Assembly (NCBI RefSeq): GCF_015832195.1
Contig: NC_052027.1
Coordinates: 17,790,149-17,854,148 of the forward strand
Length of the DNA stretch: 64,000 nucleotides
From: Motacilla alba alba
Taxonomy: Eukaryota; Chordata; Aves; Passeriformes; Motacillidae
Reading direction: 5' to 3'
The position numbers and the translations under genes are program-made. Shown here one piece after another: positions 1 through 11,561 of the stretch; the stretch's first letter is position 1, and each line of letters opens with the position of its first letter. Under the pieces are notes generated by a model. That model made no database searches and was not told the origin of the DNA. It was given only the letters and a program-made list of their open reading frames with translations.

Positions 1-1921
1 AAAGCTTTTCTGTGTTCTTATGTTTTCCAGTAACAATCCTGTGCTTGCACTTAAACTAGAACTGCTCTGTTAATGAAAACTGTGTGACAAAACACTTTTT
101 TCTCTCCTGTTTTCCTGAGCACCTTGAAGCTTGTGCCCGAAGCCAGAGGGAAGGGGCATCCTCCCTTGTCCCATGAGTGTTGGAGGAGATGTTTCTCCCA
201 CCCAGTGGGTGTGAAAATGTGGAATCCTCGTCTGCACCTCAGTCTGAGGTCAGAGCTCATCCTGCTGAGAAGGGCAGGCTCTGTGGGGGTGGCTGGCAGT
301 GCTCCTGGCACTGGGAGTCCCACCACAATAATGCAGGAGGAATCGTGAGAGATGAAAAGTTTTCTCTTTAAAAAGGCAGCAAGGGCTGTAAAAAGAGAAC
401 CAAGCAGAAAAGAGCAAACTTGGGAGTAGTCAGGGGATGTAAACCAGGGCAAAAGGAAAAGTTCAATTTGCTGGCATAGACACATTCTGATTCCTATGTG
501 CAGGTAAAGCACAAAAGGAAAGAATTTAGGAATTTCTATTTAATGTTGTTGCTCTAATTTAGATACGTTTCTATAATTTAATTCCATGGTTTCTGCTGCC
601 CACTTTAATAAGGTTTTCTATGTTTGATTGCAGATGTTTGTATTTCAAGGTCAGAAAGTTTGAGGTGCTTCAGCCTTATAGGTTCTAGAGGAAAATAACT
701 TGCAGCAAAACTGTACATGACCTCAGAGGCAAACACAAAATAAAATAATCCCTGGGATCTGCAGACTTAATTTGGAATGCAGAACATTTCCCAAGCAGCG
801 TTTTACTGTTTTGCTGGAATGATGGAGCATATTGTTAATGTCTTGAAATTTTAAAGAGCATTTAAAGATTTATTTTTGTAACCATTATTTGACTTGGTTA
901 TTCTGAGATTGGGTTGAGTTTATTTTATGGCTGTCATGTTGGTTTTTTTTTTTTAATTCCTTATCAGGTCAGAGGTATTTGATAGACATCTCATTAGGCT
1001 TGCTTTTGATTCACCTGGTTATTTTTTAATAGTATTTTCTGTGATACCCATTTGCAACAAAGGTAACAACTAATTATGGAACTAGTGTTGTGTGTTTGTT
1101 ATGTCATCTATTTTCTACAATGTTTGTAGTTCTGTTTTCATTTTCCTTTCATTGTTACCTTTTCTCCAGAAGAAAATTATTCAAAGTTTAATTGTAAACC
1201 ACTATTTTCTCATAAAAATACACATGCTGTTAAATAGGAAGTTATATAGGATTTATGCAAACTCTGTAAGCAGTGTTGTGTCACAATTTTTTGATTTGTT
1301 GTTCTTTCTGAAGAGGTTTTTCCATTAATAAAAAGTTATTGTGTTTTTCCTCACTTTATTTTTCTGATTTTCATGTTGATTCTCATGTTTTACAAATAAG
1401 TTCATTTGGGAAAGCTAGTAGTTATTAAACCCTTATAAGAGAAGCTGATTTTGGCAGTTAAGTTGCTTTTTGTAGCGATTTGTTTTCTAACATTTCATTT
1501 TCCTTTGCCTTGGGCTAGAGAATTAATTTTGTTATGTTGGGGTGAGGAGTCATTTGCTTGGGCTGTTTTTCTATCAGAAGAGGTTATGAAGCCATGAAAG
1601 ACAGTTAATTTGGAGAGGAAAATAAAAAACTGTGCAGCATGTGGGGGCACCTTCCTTGTAAAGTGTTGTAATGTGTTGTGTCTGTAAAATGGGATCAAAC
1701 ACTGGAAGTCTGAGACAAGTTTAATGGAAATAAGCACCCCAAGCCACACTTTGGTGAAGGGACTGGGGAGAGCTGTGTGGCATTGAGTGATGTGGTCACA
1801 GGACTGGGGACCCTGAGATGTGTCTGTGTGAGAGGCACAGGGCTGTCTGTCCCAGCAGGATGTGCACAGCGAGGCTGCTGCTGTCCAAGGGCTGGGGTCA
1901 CAGCTCTTGTTCTGCTTGGCC
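1..1921. other. Unique AT-rich noncoding sequence
   Basis: I see no gene, RNA or recognisable transposon here. The first 500 bases are somewhat GC-richer and carry overlapping open frames on both strands (for example a 153-codon minus frame at 51-512). These have no signal peptide, domain or compositional bias that would argue for coding. From about 500 to 1700 the sequence is AT-rich with poly-T runs near 943-955. The stretch is consistent with intergenic or intronic avian DNA. Confidence 0.6.
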
Positions 1922-2302
1922 TCAACGATTCAGGCTGGCCTGGCCTGGAAGGGAACCTTAAACCCCATCCCATCCACTCCCTGCCCTGGGCAGAGACATT
2001 TTCCACTGTCCCAGGCTGCTCCAAGCACCAGTGTCCAGCCTGGCCTTGGACATTGCCAGGGATTCTCTGGGCACTCTGTGCCAGCCCCTCCCCACCCTCC
2101 CAGGAACAATCCCTTCCCAATATCCCATCCATCCCTGCCCTCTGGCAGTGGGAGCCACTCCCTGTGTCCTGTCCCTCCATCCTTGTCCCCAATCCCTCTG
2201 CAGCTCTCCTGGAGCCCCTTCAGGCCCTGGCAGGGGCTCTGAGCTCTCCCTGGAGCCTTCTCCTCTCCAGGTGAGCACCCCCACCTCCCTGTCAACATCC
2301 AT
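1922..2302 (-). mobile_element. CR1 LINE, 5'-truncated 3' end
   Basis: This is the reverse complement of a chicken-repeat-1 (CR1) non-LTR retrotransposon 3' end. The element's terminal region lies at the left (gattcaggctggcctggcct, then 'ggaagggaacctta'). It is followed by the typical 'ccaggctgctccaag', 'ccagcctggccttgga' and 'ccctctggcagtgggagcc' blocks, and the similarity fades after 'caggtgagcacccccac'. CR1 copies are normally 5'-truncated during target-primed reverse transcription, which fits this length of about 380 bp. No reverse-transcriptase domain is present. Open frames here on both strands are by-products of the GC-rich CR1 sequence. The left tail is diverged, suggesting an old copy. 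Family call is confident; subfamily is not assigned. Confidence 0.9.
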
Positions 2303-5300
2303 CACAAAGTCCTTGATTTCATTTTTAGTGCCAGGAGTGGCTGAGACAAACAAATATCTTCCAGGGAAGCCTGTCCCTGTGGACAGACAGAGCTCCTGCT
2401 GGTTCTGCAGCAGGAGCTGACGCCAGCAGGCTCTGCATGAGGAGTTCTGCTGCTGTGCTGCAGGATGGCAGTTCTGTTGTTGGAGTTGTAGGTCACCAGT
2501 GGACATTTCCATCAGTTCTTTTGTAACACCCACTTTTGTAATACCCACTTATTGAGGCTTTGGATTTTATCCATCCTCTTCTGAACGTGCCTTTTTTCCA
2601 AATTATTTAGTTTTTTTTTTTCCCCCATTTAATTTTGTTGTTTAAAAATAGATATTTTTCAGACATCATTAAAACTTCAGCCTCCATGAAATTTTAACAG
2701 ATGTGACACTTGAGAGGCTCTGTAGTGGGCAGTGATCATTTATCAGGCAATGCTTTTTAAGACCTGCATTATTATTCAGTGATTAAAAATTCACAGGAGT
2801 GAAAGGATACCTTTGTAAATATTTTATTCTTTCTTTATTTGTTGTTATTTTGGTTTTTTTCCCTACAAGAGTTTTTAAGATGGTAATACCTGCCATGAAA
2901 AGCTGCTAGAACTGTGGGATGATTTTCTGTGGACAATTCAGGTGCTGAGGTAGGCAGTGGGAAATGAGAATTTAAGGGAAGGGCTCAGCTTGTTGAATTG
3001 TTTCACAGGCTGCACCTGGCCATGTTCTTTTGAGAATGAGCAAAGAAATACTTGTAGTAATGTGCATATTTTTCTTGTGGTGCTTGGTTGAGATGCTGGG
3101 AAAGCTTTGACGTTGAGTGGAGTTAGAAACTGCTGGAAGAAAATGCATATTAACATAAAATATAATAGATGCTGCTAACTCATTTTGGAGAGGTAATTGG
3201 CTGAAGCCTATGCAATGTTTAACTAATTTCCACTTCTTTATTGCTTCTCTTTCTATCATGGAATAATGAATATTCTTGGGGTTTTGGACATTTGAATAGA
3301 AATGTTCACCTTTTCCTTATGTTCCCCTGCCAAGTTTGAAGTCTTTTGTGTGTGTTGTTAAAAAGCTGTTTTGACACAGACTCTTTTGGGAGGGCCAGTC
3401 TTTGTGCCTTTGTGTTTGGTAACTGTTTAGCCATAGTGTTGTCAATGGGATGAAAATGCCAAAGTCAGCTGTGGTGGGAACTCCTGGGTTCCAAACCACC
3501 AGGCAGTAAATTTCCAGCTGCTTTACACGTGGAGTGTTCTGTCACTGGAGAAGCTAGATCACCTTTCTTGTTTAGAGTTTTGCTATTTCTGGCTGTAACA
3601 TCAGCATTTTGTTTTGACCAGCTCCCAGTAATCACTATTAAAGTACAAAGCTCAAAATATTTTATTTTCTCACCTCATGTCTTAGAGTTTGACTGAGTCA
3701 CCTGCTTTTACTATTTCATGTAGGAAAAAATCCCATTTCTTCAAAATCCCTTGTAGAAAGGAATGCCATGTATAGAAAATCTCTAAAAGTGTGCACGAAG
3801 TATGACAAGGCAATTGTTTAAAATCTTTCTTTGTAAAGCTCACTTGTGAAAAAACATTGAGAATAGAAAAGATTTCTTATGAATGGAGAAGACTAAAGAG
3901 GAGTGGACGTGTGTTGGATCAATAGATGTGCCATCTCATCCCTTGTCAAAATCTACTTACTCTTTTTATAAAGCACAGTGGAAGTTAAAAAATGAATGTG
4001 GGTGAATAATGCTCTGTCAAATGTCTCTAACAAATGGTATTTCCAGCAGTGGAGTGGAGTCAGGACTAGTGAGATGGGACAGAGCTCATAGTCATGGAAC
4101 TAGATGCAGGAATTCCAGCAACATTTTAAGGATGAGCTTTCAGCTTATTTATTTCCTGTTCCCCTATGAAAATAAAAAGTCTCCTGCAGCAGTGGAGCAG
4201 TGTATGATTGAATTGAATTGGCATCTTCCCAGAGCAGAGAACTTGTTGTATTGACAGTGTATATATTTCAGCTGAGCAATTTTAGTTAAGCAGTTTCCTT
4301 CCTGGAAATGTCAAGTTTCAGTAGTAGTACATTTTGGGGATGGTAGCTGATATTTAAGATAATTGTGCTGCATGGATGCTTCTTTTTTTTTCCTCAGTGA
4401 GCATAGATAAATCCTTGAAGGAGACCTAAAGACAGACACCTTGGATTGGTGCAGGTTTAGCTGGGTCCTGTGTTTTACTGATACTGTGTTTGAGCTCCTC
4501 TCTGGCCTCAAGTGTGACAATGGCAGATGAACATGAGGAAGGTTTGTTATGCAGGGGGTTGTGTTTTTATTTTAGGAAGCAATGTTCTGGTGTAGAGCGG
4601 GAGAGCAGCGCTGCAGGTGAATGGTTAGCAAAGCTCTGTCTGCCATTTCCACTTCCACGTGTTCCCTGGGCTCCGGGTCCATCTCTCACTGCACACAGTG
4701 CTCCAGGTGTCACGTAATTGTCACCTGAAATGAACATTAACACACCAAATATTGTTTAAAATGTGCTCACTTCAGTTGCCCAAAGATTCTGAGTGGCAAG
4801 AGATCATCTGAATCCCTTTGATGCTGTTCAAAGCCCTCCCTTTTCCCTTGGCTCAGAGTGATGCAAACGCAAGTGTTGGCTTTTCCTTTGCAGTTTGGGC
4901 CTGTGGAGATTGGATCTTTGATATTCTGGGTTTCCTGTTCAGATGGAATAGCGAGGCTCTATTTCAAGGGCACTGCGGGGAACGTGTGATACTCACAGAG
5001 CTCTTCTTGAGTAAGGAGGAGAATTATTTTAGAAAGTTGTTGAGGCAAACTGGTAGGATTAAACTGGCACACACCATATAAAGGAAAGCTGGTCAATCAA
5101 GAGAGAAAATACCTTTAAAAATGGATTTTCTTTTTTATTATTTAGATGTAATGCCCTAGCCAAAGACTATTTTTTTGCTCTTGCACTCTTGAATAAATGA
5201 GTGGCAGCAGAATGCAAAATACAATTGACATGTTTATAATGTTCTTGTGAATTTTGGCCTGGTACTTCCTTCCCTGTTAATCCCTCAAAGACTTCTAATA

Positions 5301-5472
5301 AACAAATTTAATGGTACCAGTTGTGCAGTATTTTTTAAATTGAGAAGTTCTTTTTCCTGCTTTTGTTGGATCCATCTCAGCCAGAAAGGCAAATGCCTGC
5401 TGTTTTATGGGATTGTTGTTTTAAACTGTGTGTGCTGACAGAATAAATATTCAGGAGACAACATCATTTTGT
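2303..5472. other. Unique noncoding sequence
   Basis: No gene or transposon recognised. The stretch is AT-rich with short homopolymer runs (poly-T at about 2610-2622). Open frames are short and scattered over all frames, with no splice-bounded frame that I could recognise. A strong-looking splice acceptor near 4395 (T-rich tract ending in CAG) has no convincing partner donor. Confidence 0.5.
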
Positions 5473-5502
5473 GAATATATATATATATAGAGAGAGAGAG
5501 AG
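5473..5502. repeat. Compound (AT)n(AG)n microsatellite
   Basis: An uninterrupted run of about seven AT dinucleotides passes directly into about seven AG dinucleotides. Such compound arrays arise by slippage and are usually length-polymorphic within a species. There is no sign of function. The minus-strand open frame through it (TATA/CTCT translating to IYIYI and LSLSL) is a repeat artefact. Confidence 0.9.
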
Positions 5503-8500
5503 GCAAGTTTTTGTTTTTTTTCTTTTCAGCTGATTTCTTGCTGGAGGAATAATGCTGTGGGCTGTGGGCTGGGGAGGTGTCTGCAGTGAGGGCTCCTCCT
5601 CGACCTCTGCTCTGGTGAATGCAGAAAGCAGTGTTTGCTCTGACAATGCGTTTGTGTCTCTGTGAAACAGGTACTGAATCGTCCTCATTGTGCTGCTGTT
5701 CCTCTGAACCCATTCATGTTTCAAACAATAAAAAAAGGCATTGTCAGAGCCAAACACTTTTATGCCAACATAACAATATTTGAAGAAGATAATCAAAGCT
5801 GTTTGTTCTGCTTTGCTGCTTTTGCTTTGTCTGCAGTTCAGGTCTTCATTATGAAGCAAGATGGTGTCTGAAACATTGTCTGTGAAAGAGGTTAAAAAAA
5901 ACCCAAACCAAAATAGATCTGGGGCTAAACCACCAAGAGAATGGGTATTGGCTTTCTGGAACATTCCTGGCTGTGTATTCTGTGTGTTTATGGCCTAGTG
6001 TGTGCCAGGCTCCTCCAGGTGTGGCTTTGGAAAGAAACATTCTGAAACCTTGTCATGGGAATGTGCCTTTATATATATGGACACAAATAAATAGATAAAA
6101 ATTTCTTTTATTTGGAATTACACTTAATAGAAAACCATAGAGGTTTTTAACTTTCTTATGATAGGGCTTTCATATAAAATAATGACACTTCTGCTATGTT
6201 GTAGAGGCAGAATTGTTATTTAAGCAGTGCTATAATAATGATTGGTGAAAGCTTCAGCAGAGCAGAACCCTGGAATTGTTTATATGTAGAGTAGAAGAGA
6301 TGGTGAAGTACCAAGAGAGAGCCTTTGCTAGCAGTACAGGAGTAATTTTTCCCCCCTCTGTTTTATGGGTTTGTTTTTTTGCTGTTTTTGGTCCTTCAGC
6401 CTTTTGCTTAGCTGTCAGAATAATAGGTCATATGGTAATTGGAAATATTAATAGAGAATAGCCAGAGCATTTGCATGCAGAAGGCAGCAAGGAAGACCTG
6501 CATATAGCACAGGCTTCTGCATCCTGACTTGAAAGTTGTCTTGATTTCTGATGGGCTATGGAGAGATGTATATATAGAGAGAGGTGGGCTGCTCTGCTGA
6601 GCTTTTCTCAGCCTTAAGATGGTAATTTTCCCAGGAAATTTAATGCAGTAGGAGAGCTTTCCAAATAAGTACCTGTAGCCACTGACACTTTGAATAAACT
6701 TGTACTGAAATAGATTTGGCTTTTTTTAATTTGAGTTGAGAGATGTGGCTTACTGGCTGTGTGGAATTGGGAATTATTTTGTGGGGAGGAAAAATAACTG
6801 CAAAAACCCCTAAATCAAACCACCTAATATCCACTCAAAACCTGCCTGGGGGTTGCACTGCTTTGTGATTTCTGAACCTGTGTTTGGAAGAAGTAATTAT
6901 GATAATAATATCAGATTTCTAAATTTATTTTTTTTTTATTTTGAAGTCAACTGCTTAATTATTCCTGGAAATTAAAAAGTAGGCACTAAAAATATATATT
7001 TATGGAAGTGCCCTGCACGATTCCAAATTCTCCACCCAGGAGCTGAAGTCATGCTTAGCAATAGATTGTCTCATACAATTAAATGCTTTGCTGGATTAGA
7101 GCCAAACTGTTTGCCTTTGGCCTGGCACAAATGTATGAGTATTTTGTGCTCATTTGTATTTTCTGCATTTTTTGCTAATGCTCACGTCTTTGGGGGTTTT
7201 GTGGTAGATCACAGGAGTTCTCTGGCAAGCTGGACAAGTAATTTGTGATGTCTTAGTCAATGGCAGTTAACATTTGTGCTGTTGACACCTGTTCCATTCA
7301 TGTCTGATCTCCAATTCTCGTGGAAAGGTGAAGTATCCCTAAGTGTGGCTGAATTTTGGTTCTTCCCATTGGATGAGGTTGATGTTCACATGTGAATGGC
7401 AGAAGGCCACAGAATAATTTCACTTAACAGACTCGGAATATTGAAAATGTAAGGGGGGGAAAAAGAGAACATTTTAAGACTTCTCATAGTAATTTCTTTG
7501 ATCCAAGCTAGTAGTATTTTAGTGAAATAAAACTGGAGATTAGGGATGGGGAGGGATTTCTTTATTTGCTTCATTTAGTCAAACTTTCTGTAGTATCAAG
7601 ATGAGACATGAGGCAGCAGAAAAGCACTGGAGATTCAAAGAGGGAGGTTGATGGTTCTGGAATATCTGCTGGACATCAACCAAAGGCCATATACAGTTAT
7701 TTCCAAATGTAGTAATAAATTCCAACATAGTTTATTTCCAATAGCCAACAATTAATAATTTCAGTTTTCACTAAATGTCAGCCTAAGTACGTTGTTTAAA
7801 ATGTGACATGAAATGTCTGTTGAAAAGCCTGAGATGGCAGGAAGACAGGGAAAAAGAATACAAATTAAAGGGAGGAGTGGAAATGATTTTTGTCACTCTG
7901 AAAATGACTTTGCATTTTGCCACTAATTTTCCTGACTGCAGCACTTAAGTGCTCTAAATCCAATATCAAATACTCAATTTTTTTGTGCTTTCATTACAAC
8001 TGAAATGTATGAAACAATTTTTGGTTTGATGTGGAATTATTGCCAGGGGAGACCTCCACATCAGTTGTTTAGTCTGCTGAGAGAGTTTACTTTGTCATGG
8101 TGTGCGTATCAAATCTTGCCCCAAAAGCCCAGAGGACATGCTGGGATGTGCCTGCTGCCCTCTCCAGTTCTCCTGCCCAGGGATCTCCTGCAGCCTCTGA
8201 ATCCCAGTGGTTTTGTGCCCTCTCCTGCTCTCGTTTTGGGGGTGTGTGCATTTGCCGGGATGTTGGGATGGGTGTGGAAAAGGAGGATGGAATCTGGGAG
8301 CTGCAGCTCCTGTTGGCTCTTTCAGGGAGTGCAGCCAGTGGGACTTGAGCACAGCTGGTTCAGTGGAATATTTACCCAGCTCATGAGGAGATGAATGGTT
8401 GTTTGAGCTGAACTTTGTCCCTGCCCTTCCAAGTTTCATAAAGCCCTTAATGATGACTGAGCTGGCCATTAAATCCAGCTGATTTCAGTGCTGGGAAGAG

Positions 8501-8688
8501 AATGTTTTCCAATGACTTTATTTAGGCTGCTTTCAGCCCAGAAGGTAGAATGGTGCTGGGGGTGTAACAATATCCATTTTTCAGATTTCATGCAATACAC
8601 CTTCGTGTTTATTCAGTGAGCAATGTCTGGTTGGTGCTCTGGAGCAGCAGCTGCTCTGATGGACACTTAGTGGTTCCTTGGCTTTGGG
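5503..8688. other. Unique noncoding sequence
   Basis: No gene, RNA or transposon recognised. AT-rich sequence with ordinary short homopolymers, including an A/T-rich patch at 6915-6945 and 'aaaaatatatatttatgg' near 6987. The interval around 8100-8350 is GC-richer and has overlapping open frames on both strands (8005-8394 plus, 8095-8469 minus) without protein-like features. Confidence 0.5.
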
Positions 8689-8905
8689 GTGCAGGTGTGT
8701 GACCTCTTGGCCAGGCTGTAGGGCCCAGGAGTGAGTGCAGGTGTGTCACCTGGCCAGGCTGCAGAGCCCAGGAGTGCAGGTGTGTGACCCGCAGAGCCCA
8801 GGTGTGCAGGTGTGTGACCTGCAGAGCCCAGGAGTGCAGGTGTGTGACCCGCAGAGCCCAGGTGTGCAGGTGTGTGACCTGCAGAGCCCAGGTGTGCAGG
8901 TGTGT
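8689..8905. repeat. 30/41-bp minisatellite, left part
   Basis: A GC-rich tandem array. From 8761 the units are exactly 30 bp, built on 'gcagagcccagg' + 'gtgcaggtgtgtgacc'. They alternate between a form with A at position 13 ending in ccc and a form with T at position 13 ending in cct, so 8761-8820 and 8821-8880 are identical 60-bp dimers and 8881-8905 is a partial unit. Upstream (8689-8760) the units are longer, about 41 bp, because they keep an extra 'ctggccaggct' segment. The array is cut at 8905 by the LTR that follows and resumes at 9471. A minus-strand frame through it gives a repeated SHTCTPGLC peptide, which I regard as a repeat artefact. Confidence 0.95.
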
Positions 8906-9470
8906 TGACAGCGTCTCTGGAGGTTAAGATGACCCCAAGATGTGTTAGAAAGTCTCTTTTTCCCAGCGTGGCAGTCGAAGAAGGAGTCAGGATTCTTTCT
9001 CTGGCCTGTCTGGCAGGTCAGTCTGTGGCACACTGCCCTCCCGCAGGGCAGTGCTATCTTTTCATACTAAAAACTATGTGTGCTTTATTTACAATAATTT
9101 CCCAATACCTATCACCTATGTTAGCCAGTCTGTCTCAACTCTAAACCAATCCAAAAGTGCCACCATCCCAGCAGAAGATGGAGGCCAAGAAGAAGGAGAA
9201 AGTAGGACAAGGCATGCCCAAATCCCTCCATCTTGGCTCTCGAACCCCATTCTAAAAGCCCCAAAGTTCTACTTTTTTACCCTATGACAAACTAATTATC
9301 ATTCTACCTAAACTTCTGTGGCTTGTAAATCTTCACATAAAGTTGGTAATTTTCTCCATGGGTTAAAATCAAAGGCACAGTTGTCTTGGGCTCTGTGCCA
9401 AGGTCCCTGAGCCCCCTGCCAGGGGCTCGAGCCATCCAGGGCAGCCAGAGGGATGTCCTGGGTTCTGACA
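8906..9470 (-). mobile_element. Solo ERV LTR inserted in the minisatellite
   Basis: A 565-bp unique segment interrupts the tandem array. It begins TG and ends CA on the plus strand and is flanked by the same six bases, GTGTGT (8900-8905 and 9471-9476), the pattern left by retroviral integration. A reverse-complement polyadenylation signal (TTTATT, 9086-9091) sits about 180 bp from the left edge, so the LTR reads on the minus strand. The minus-strand start, TGTCAGAACCCAGGACATCC, has the usual TG opening. No internal retroviral coding sequence or second LTR is nearby, so this is a solo LTR left by recombination between the two ends of a provirus. A 6-bp duplication is typical of ERVK-like (class II) elements, but the low-complexity target makes the duplication length uncertain. 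Confidence 0.8.
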
Positions 9471-9510
9471 GTGTGTCACCTGGGCAGGCTGCAGGGCCCA
9501 GGGTGTGCCA
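9471..9510. repeat. Minisatellite, right remainder
   Basis: Immediately after the LTR the sequence returns to the long-unit form of the array ('gtgtgtcacctgggcaggct' then 'gcagggcccagggtgtgcc'), matching 8741-8775 with a few changes. It contributes the right copy of the GTGTGT target duplication. About one unit remains before the array dissolves into unique sequence. Confidence 0.85.
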
Positions 9511-11464
9511 CACCTGTACAAGCCCAGCCACTTTATTTTCACCTTGCCCCTGTGGGAAGCTGGAGTGCTCTGCAGCTGTGCCACAGCAGCTCTGCTGCAG
9601 TGCTGTAACTGAGAGAATTCCATGTGGGAAAGGGGAAAAAGGACCAGAGATGGGACATAAACCCTCGTGTTAGGGGAATAAAAATCATATTCACTATTGC
9701 ACACTGCTTGATGTCCTCACGCTGCTGACAGGAGGAATTTTATCAGGATGGTTTGACATTCCTGTCCAGAACTCATCCTTATGTAGGTCAGAAATCAATT
9801 TTCTCTCTAGCCCCAAATGAACCAATTTATTCATGTCGAGATCTAGACTTGAATTTTTATTTTATTTAGGATATTTTCTTCTTGTTCTAATTACTTCTAA
9901 AAAGAAAGAAAAGTAGGTGTAATTTGGAATTGAATTGCTGAAACATTCACTGGAAGAACAGGGAGATTTGATGTACTACAAGAATAAATGTTAAACTAAA
10001 CTTTGATTTTTAGCTGCTAAATAATTTATCTGCTCCTGAAAGAGTTGGAGACAATAGGTTTAATGAAATGATCAACTGCACCTTAAGAAAATGAAGAGAT
10101 TTTTCTCACATGCTTCTGAGTAAGGCTGAGAAGCAAAATGTTTGGTATGGAATGGGAGTCAGAGATAAAGGAGATCACAAGGATAATTTTTGTATTTTGG
10201 ACTGATTAAGAAGATGTTGCTGAGCACTTCTGTTTGCCTTCTGCTTGTTTTCCTGCAGAATTTACCCTGTGATATAGACTAAGCACCAGAGAACAACCCC
10301 TCTTCCCATTTTGTTTTCTTTCCAAATTTTATGGTGCTTTCAGCCATTGCTGGTGCTCATAATTGTATGAGGTGAGGACTTGACCTTTCCTGACTAAACA
10401 CTTGTTTACATCAGTCAGATCATGTGTCTGTTTTCTTTTCCACATTAGTTTAAGTCACCATATTTCTGACAAACCAGTAGGACTAGATTTTTTTTTAGGA
10501 GCTTTTCATTTGTTTGTGCTGATTTGAAACAATGAGTTAATCAGCATCATATGATTGACAGTGGGAATCCAGATTATTTCTGGTGATAGATGAAATACTG
10601 TCACACTCTACTCCCCCCCGCCTCACAAAGGGAAGCTAGATGGTAATTTGGAAAGGAGATCAGCAGTGTTTAACTTCCTGTGAAAATCTAGGCTCCTTAT
10701 GGTGGTGTTTGTTCAGCCACTTGTAGCTCTTCTGGTTGGGTTCCAGGCCACTTGTAGAGTGATTTTAATAAGCTGAGTTCTGTCCTCCTCCAAGGAAGGA
10801 GGTCTCTACATTCCTGGAGAATCTGACTCCTTTCAAGGTATTTTAATTTTTCTTAAAATGTCTTCGGGAAAGCTGTGAGTTCCTGTGTGTTCTCAGAGGT
10901 TTTCAGCTCATGCTATTTTGAGCAATGCCATGTGATTATTCTAAGAATGTATTAAAAACCCCACCACCTTCTTTTATGGTCCTCTTTTTCTGCCAGATAA
11001 TCACAAATATGAAGGGTGAGTTTTGAGCTCATTTTTGGCTGATACAATTATTTTATTTAATCCTAAATAACGAAGCTTTTTGGAAAAAAAATTATAAATA
11101 GTCACTGTTAGTTTGTCCCAGAAAATGAAGACAATGTCAATCTTAGGTGGAAACCATTGGCAGAACGGTTGAGAATGAAGTTTCTGAAATGATCACTCCC
11201 AGAGGTGTTTGTGCAGATTTTGGGGCTCTAGAAGAGGGGGAAGGTTGGAGGTCTCAGTCACACTGCTCTCTGCCTGCAGGGATGAATTAACTTGCATCTC
11301 TTGTGCACTGAAAAAGAGGTTTGTGTTTCAAGAACTACTCAGCTGTGGAGTAGATAATGAACTGAGCTATTGTAAAGTAAATAACTGAAACCCAAACCCA
11401 TTTAATTCTGATGAACCTGCAGTTTGTCTTGTCAGGCAATGATTGCACTCCTACTGTAACTGCA
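9511..11464. other. Unique noncoding sequence
   Basis: No gene or transposon recognised. A strong splice-acceptor-like site ends at 10258 (pyrimidine tract, then CTGCAG) and a donor-like GAG|GTGAGG lies at about 10371, but the interval between has stops in all frames that I checked. I treat it only as a possible noncoding exon. A C-run near 10612-10620 is ordinary low complexity. Confidence 0.45.
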
Positions 11465-11561
11465 CAGAATTGTGGAGTGCTTTGGTTTGGAAGGGACCAG
11501 AAAAGATCACCTGGTTCCAACCCTCTGCCACGGGCAGGAACACCTTCCACTAATACCTGAA
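11465..11561 (-). mobile_element. CR1 LINE 3'-terminal scrap
   Basis: About 100 bp matching the reverse complement of the last part of CR1: a diverged tail (agaattgtgg), then 'tggtttggaagggacc', 'gatcacctggttccaaccct' and 'gccacgggcaggaacacctt'. Similarity stops soon after 'ccactaatacctg'. This is a very short 5'-truncated copy, of a subfamily closer to the common avian 'gatcatctagttccaaccc' type than the copies at 1.9 and 34.6 kb. Confidence 0.88.

Noticed and set aside
51..512. 153-codon minus-strand open frame
   Set aside because: No recognisable domain, no splice or promoter context, and competing open frames on the plus strand.
1695..2548. Several long open frames on both strands (up to 196 codons)
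   Set aside because: They lie wholly or largely within the CR1 copy at 1922-2302 and reflect its GC-rich sequence.
5464..5964. 166-codon minus-strand open frame
   Set aside because: Its end is made of the (AT)n(AG)n microsatellite and the rest has no protein-like features.
8746..9033. Minus-strand frame with repeated SHTCTPGLC units
   Set aside because: A direct translation of the 30-bp minisatellite, not a repeat protein.
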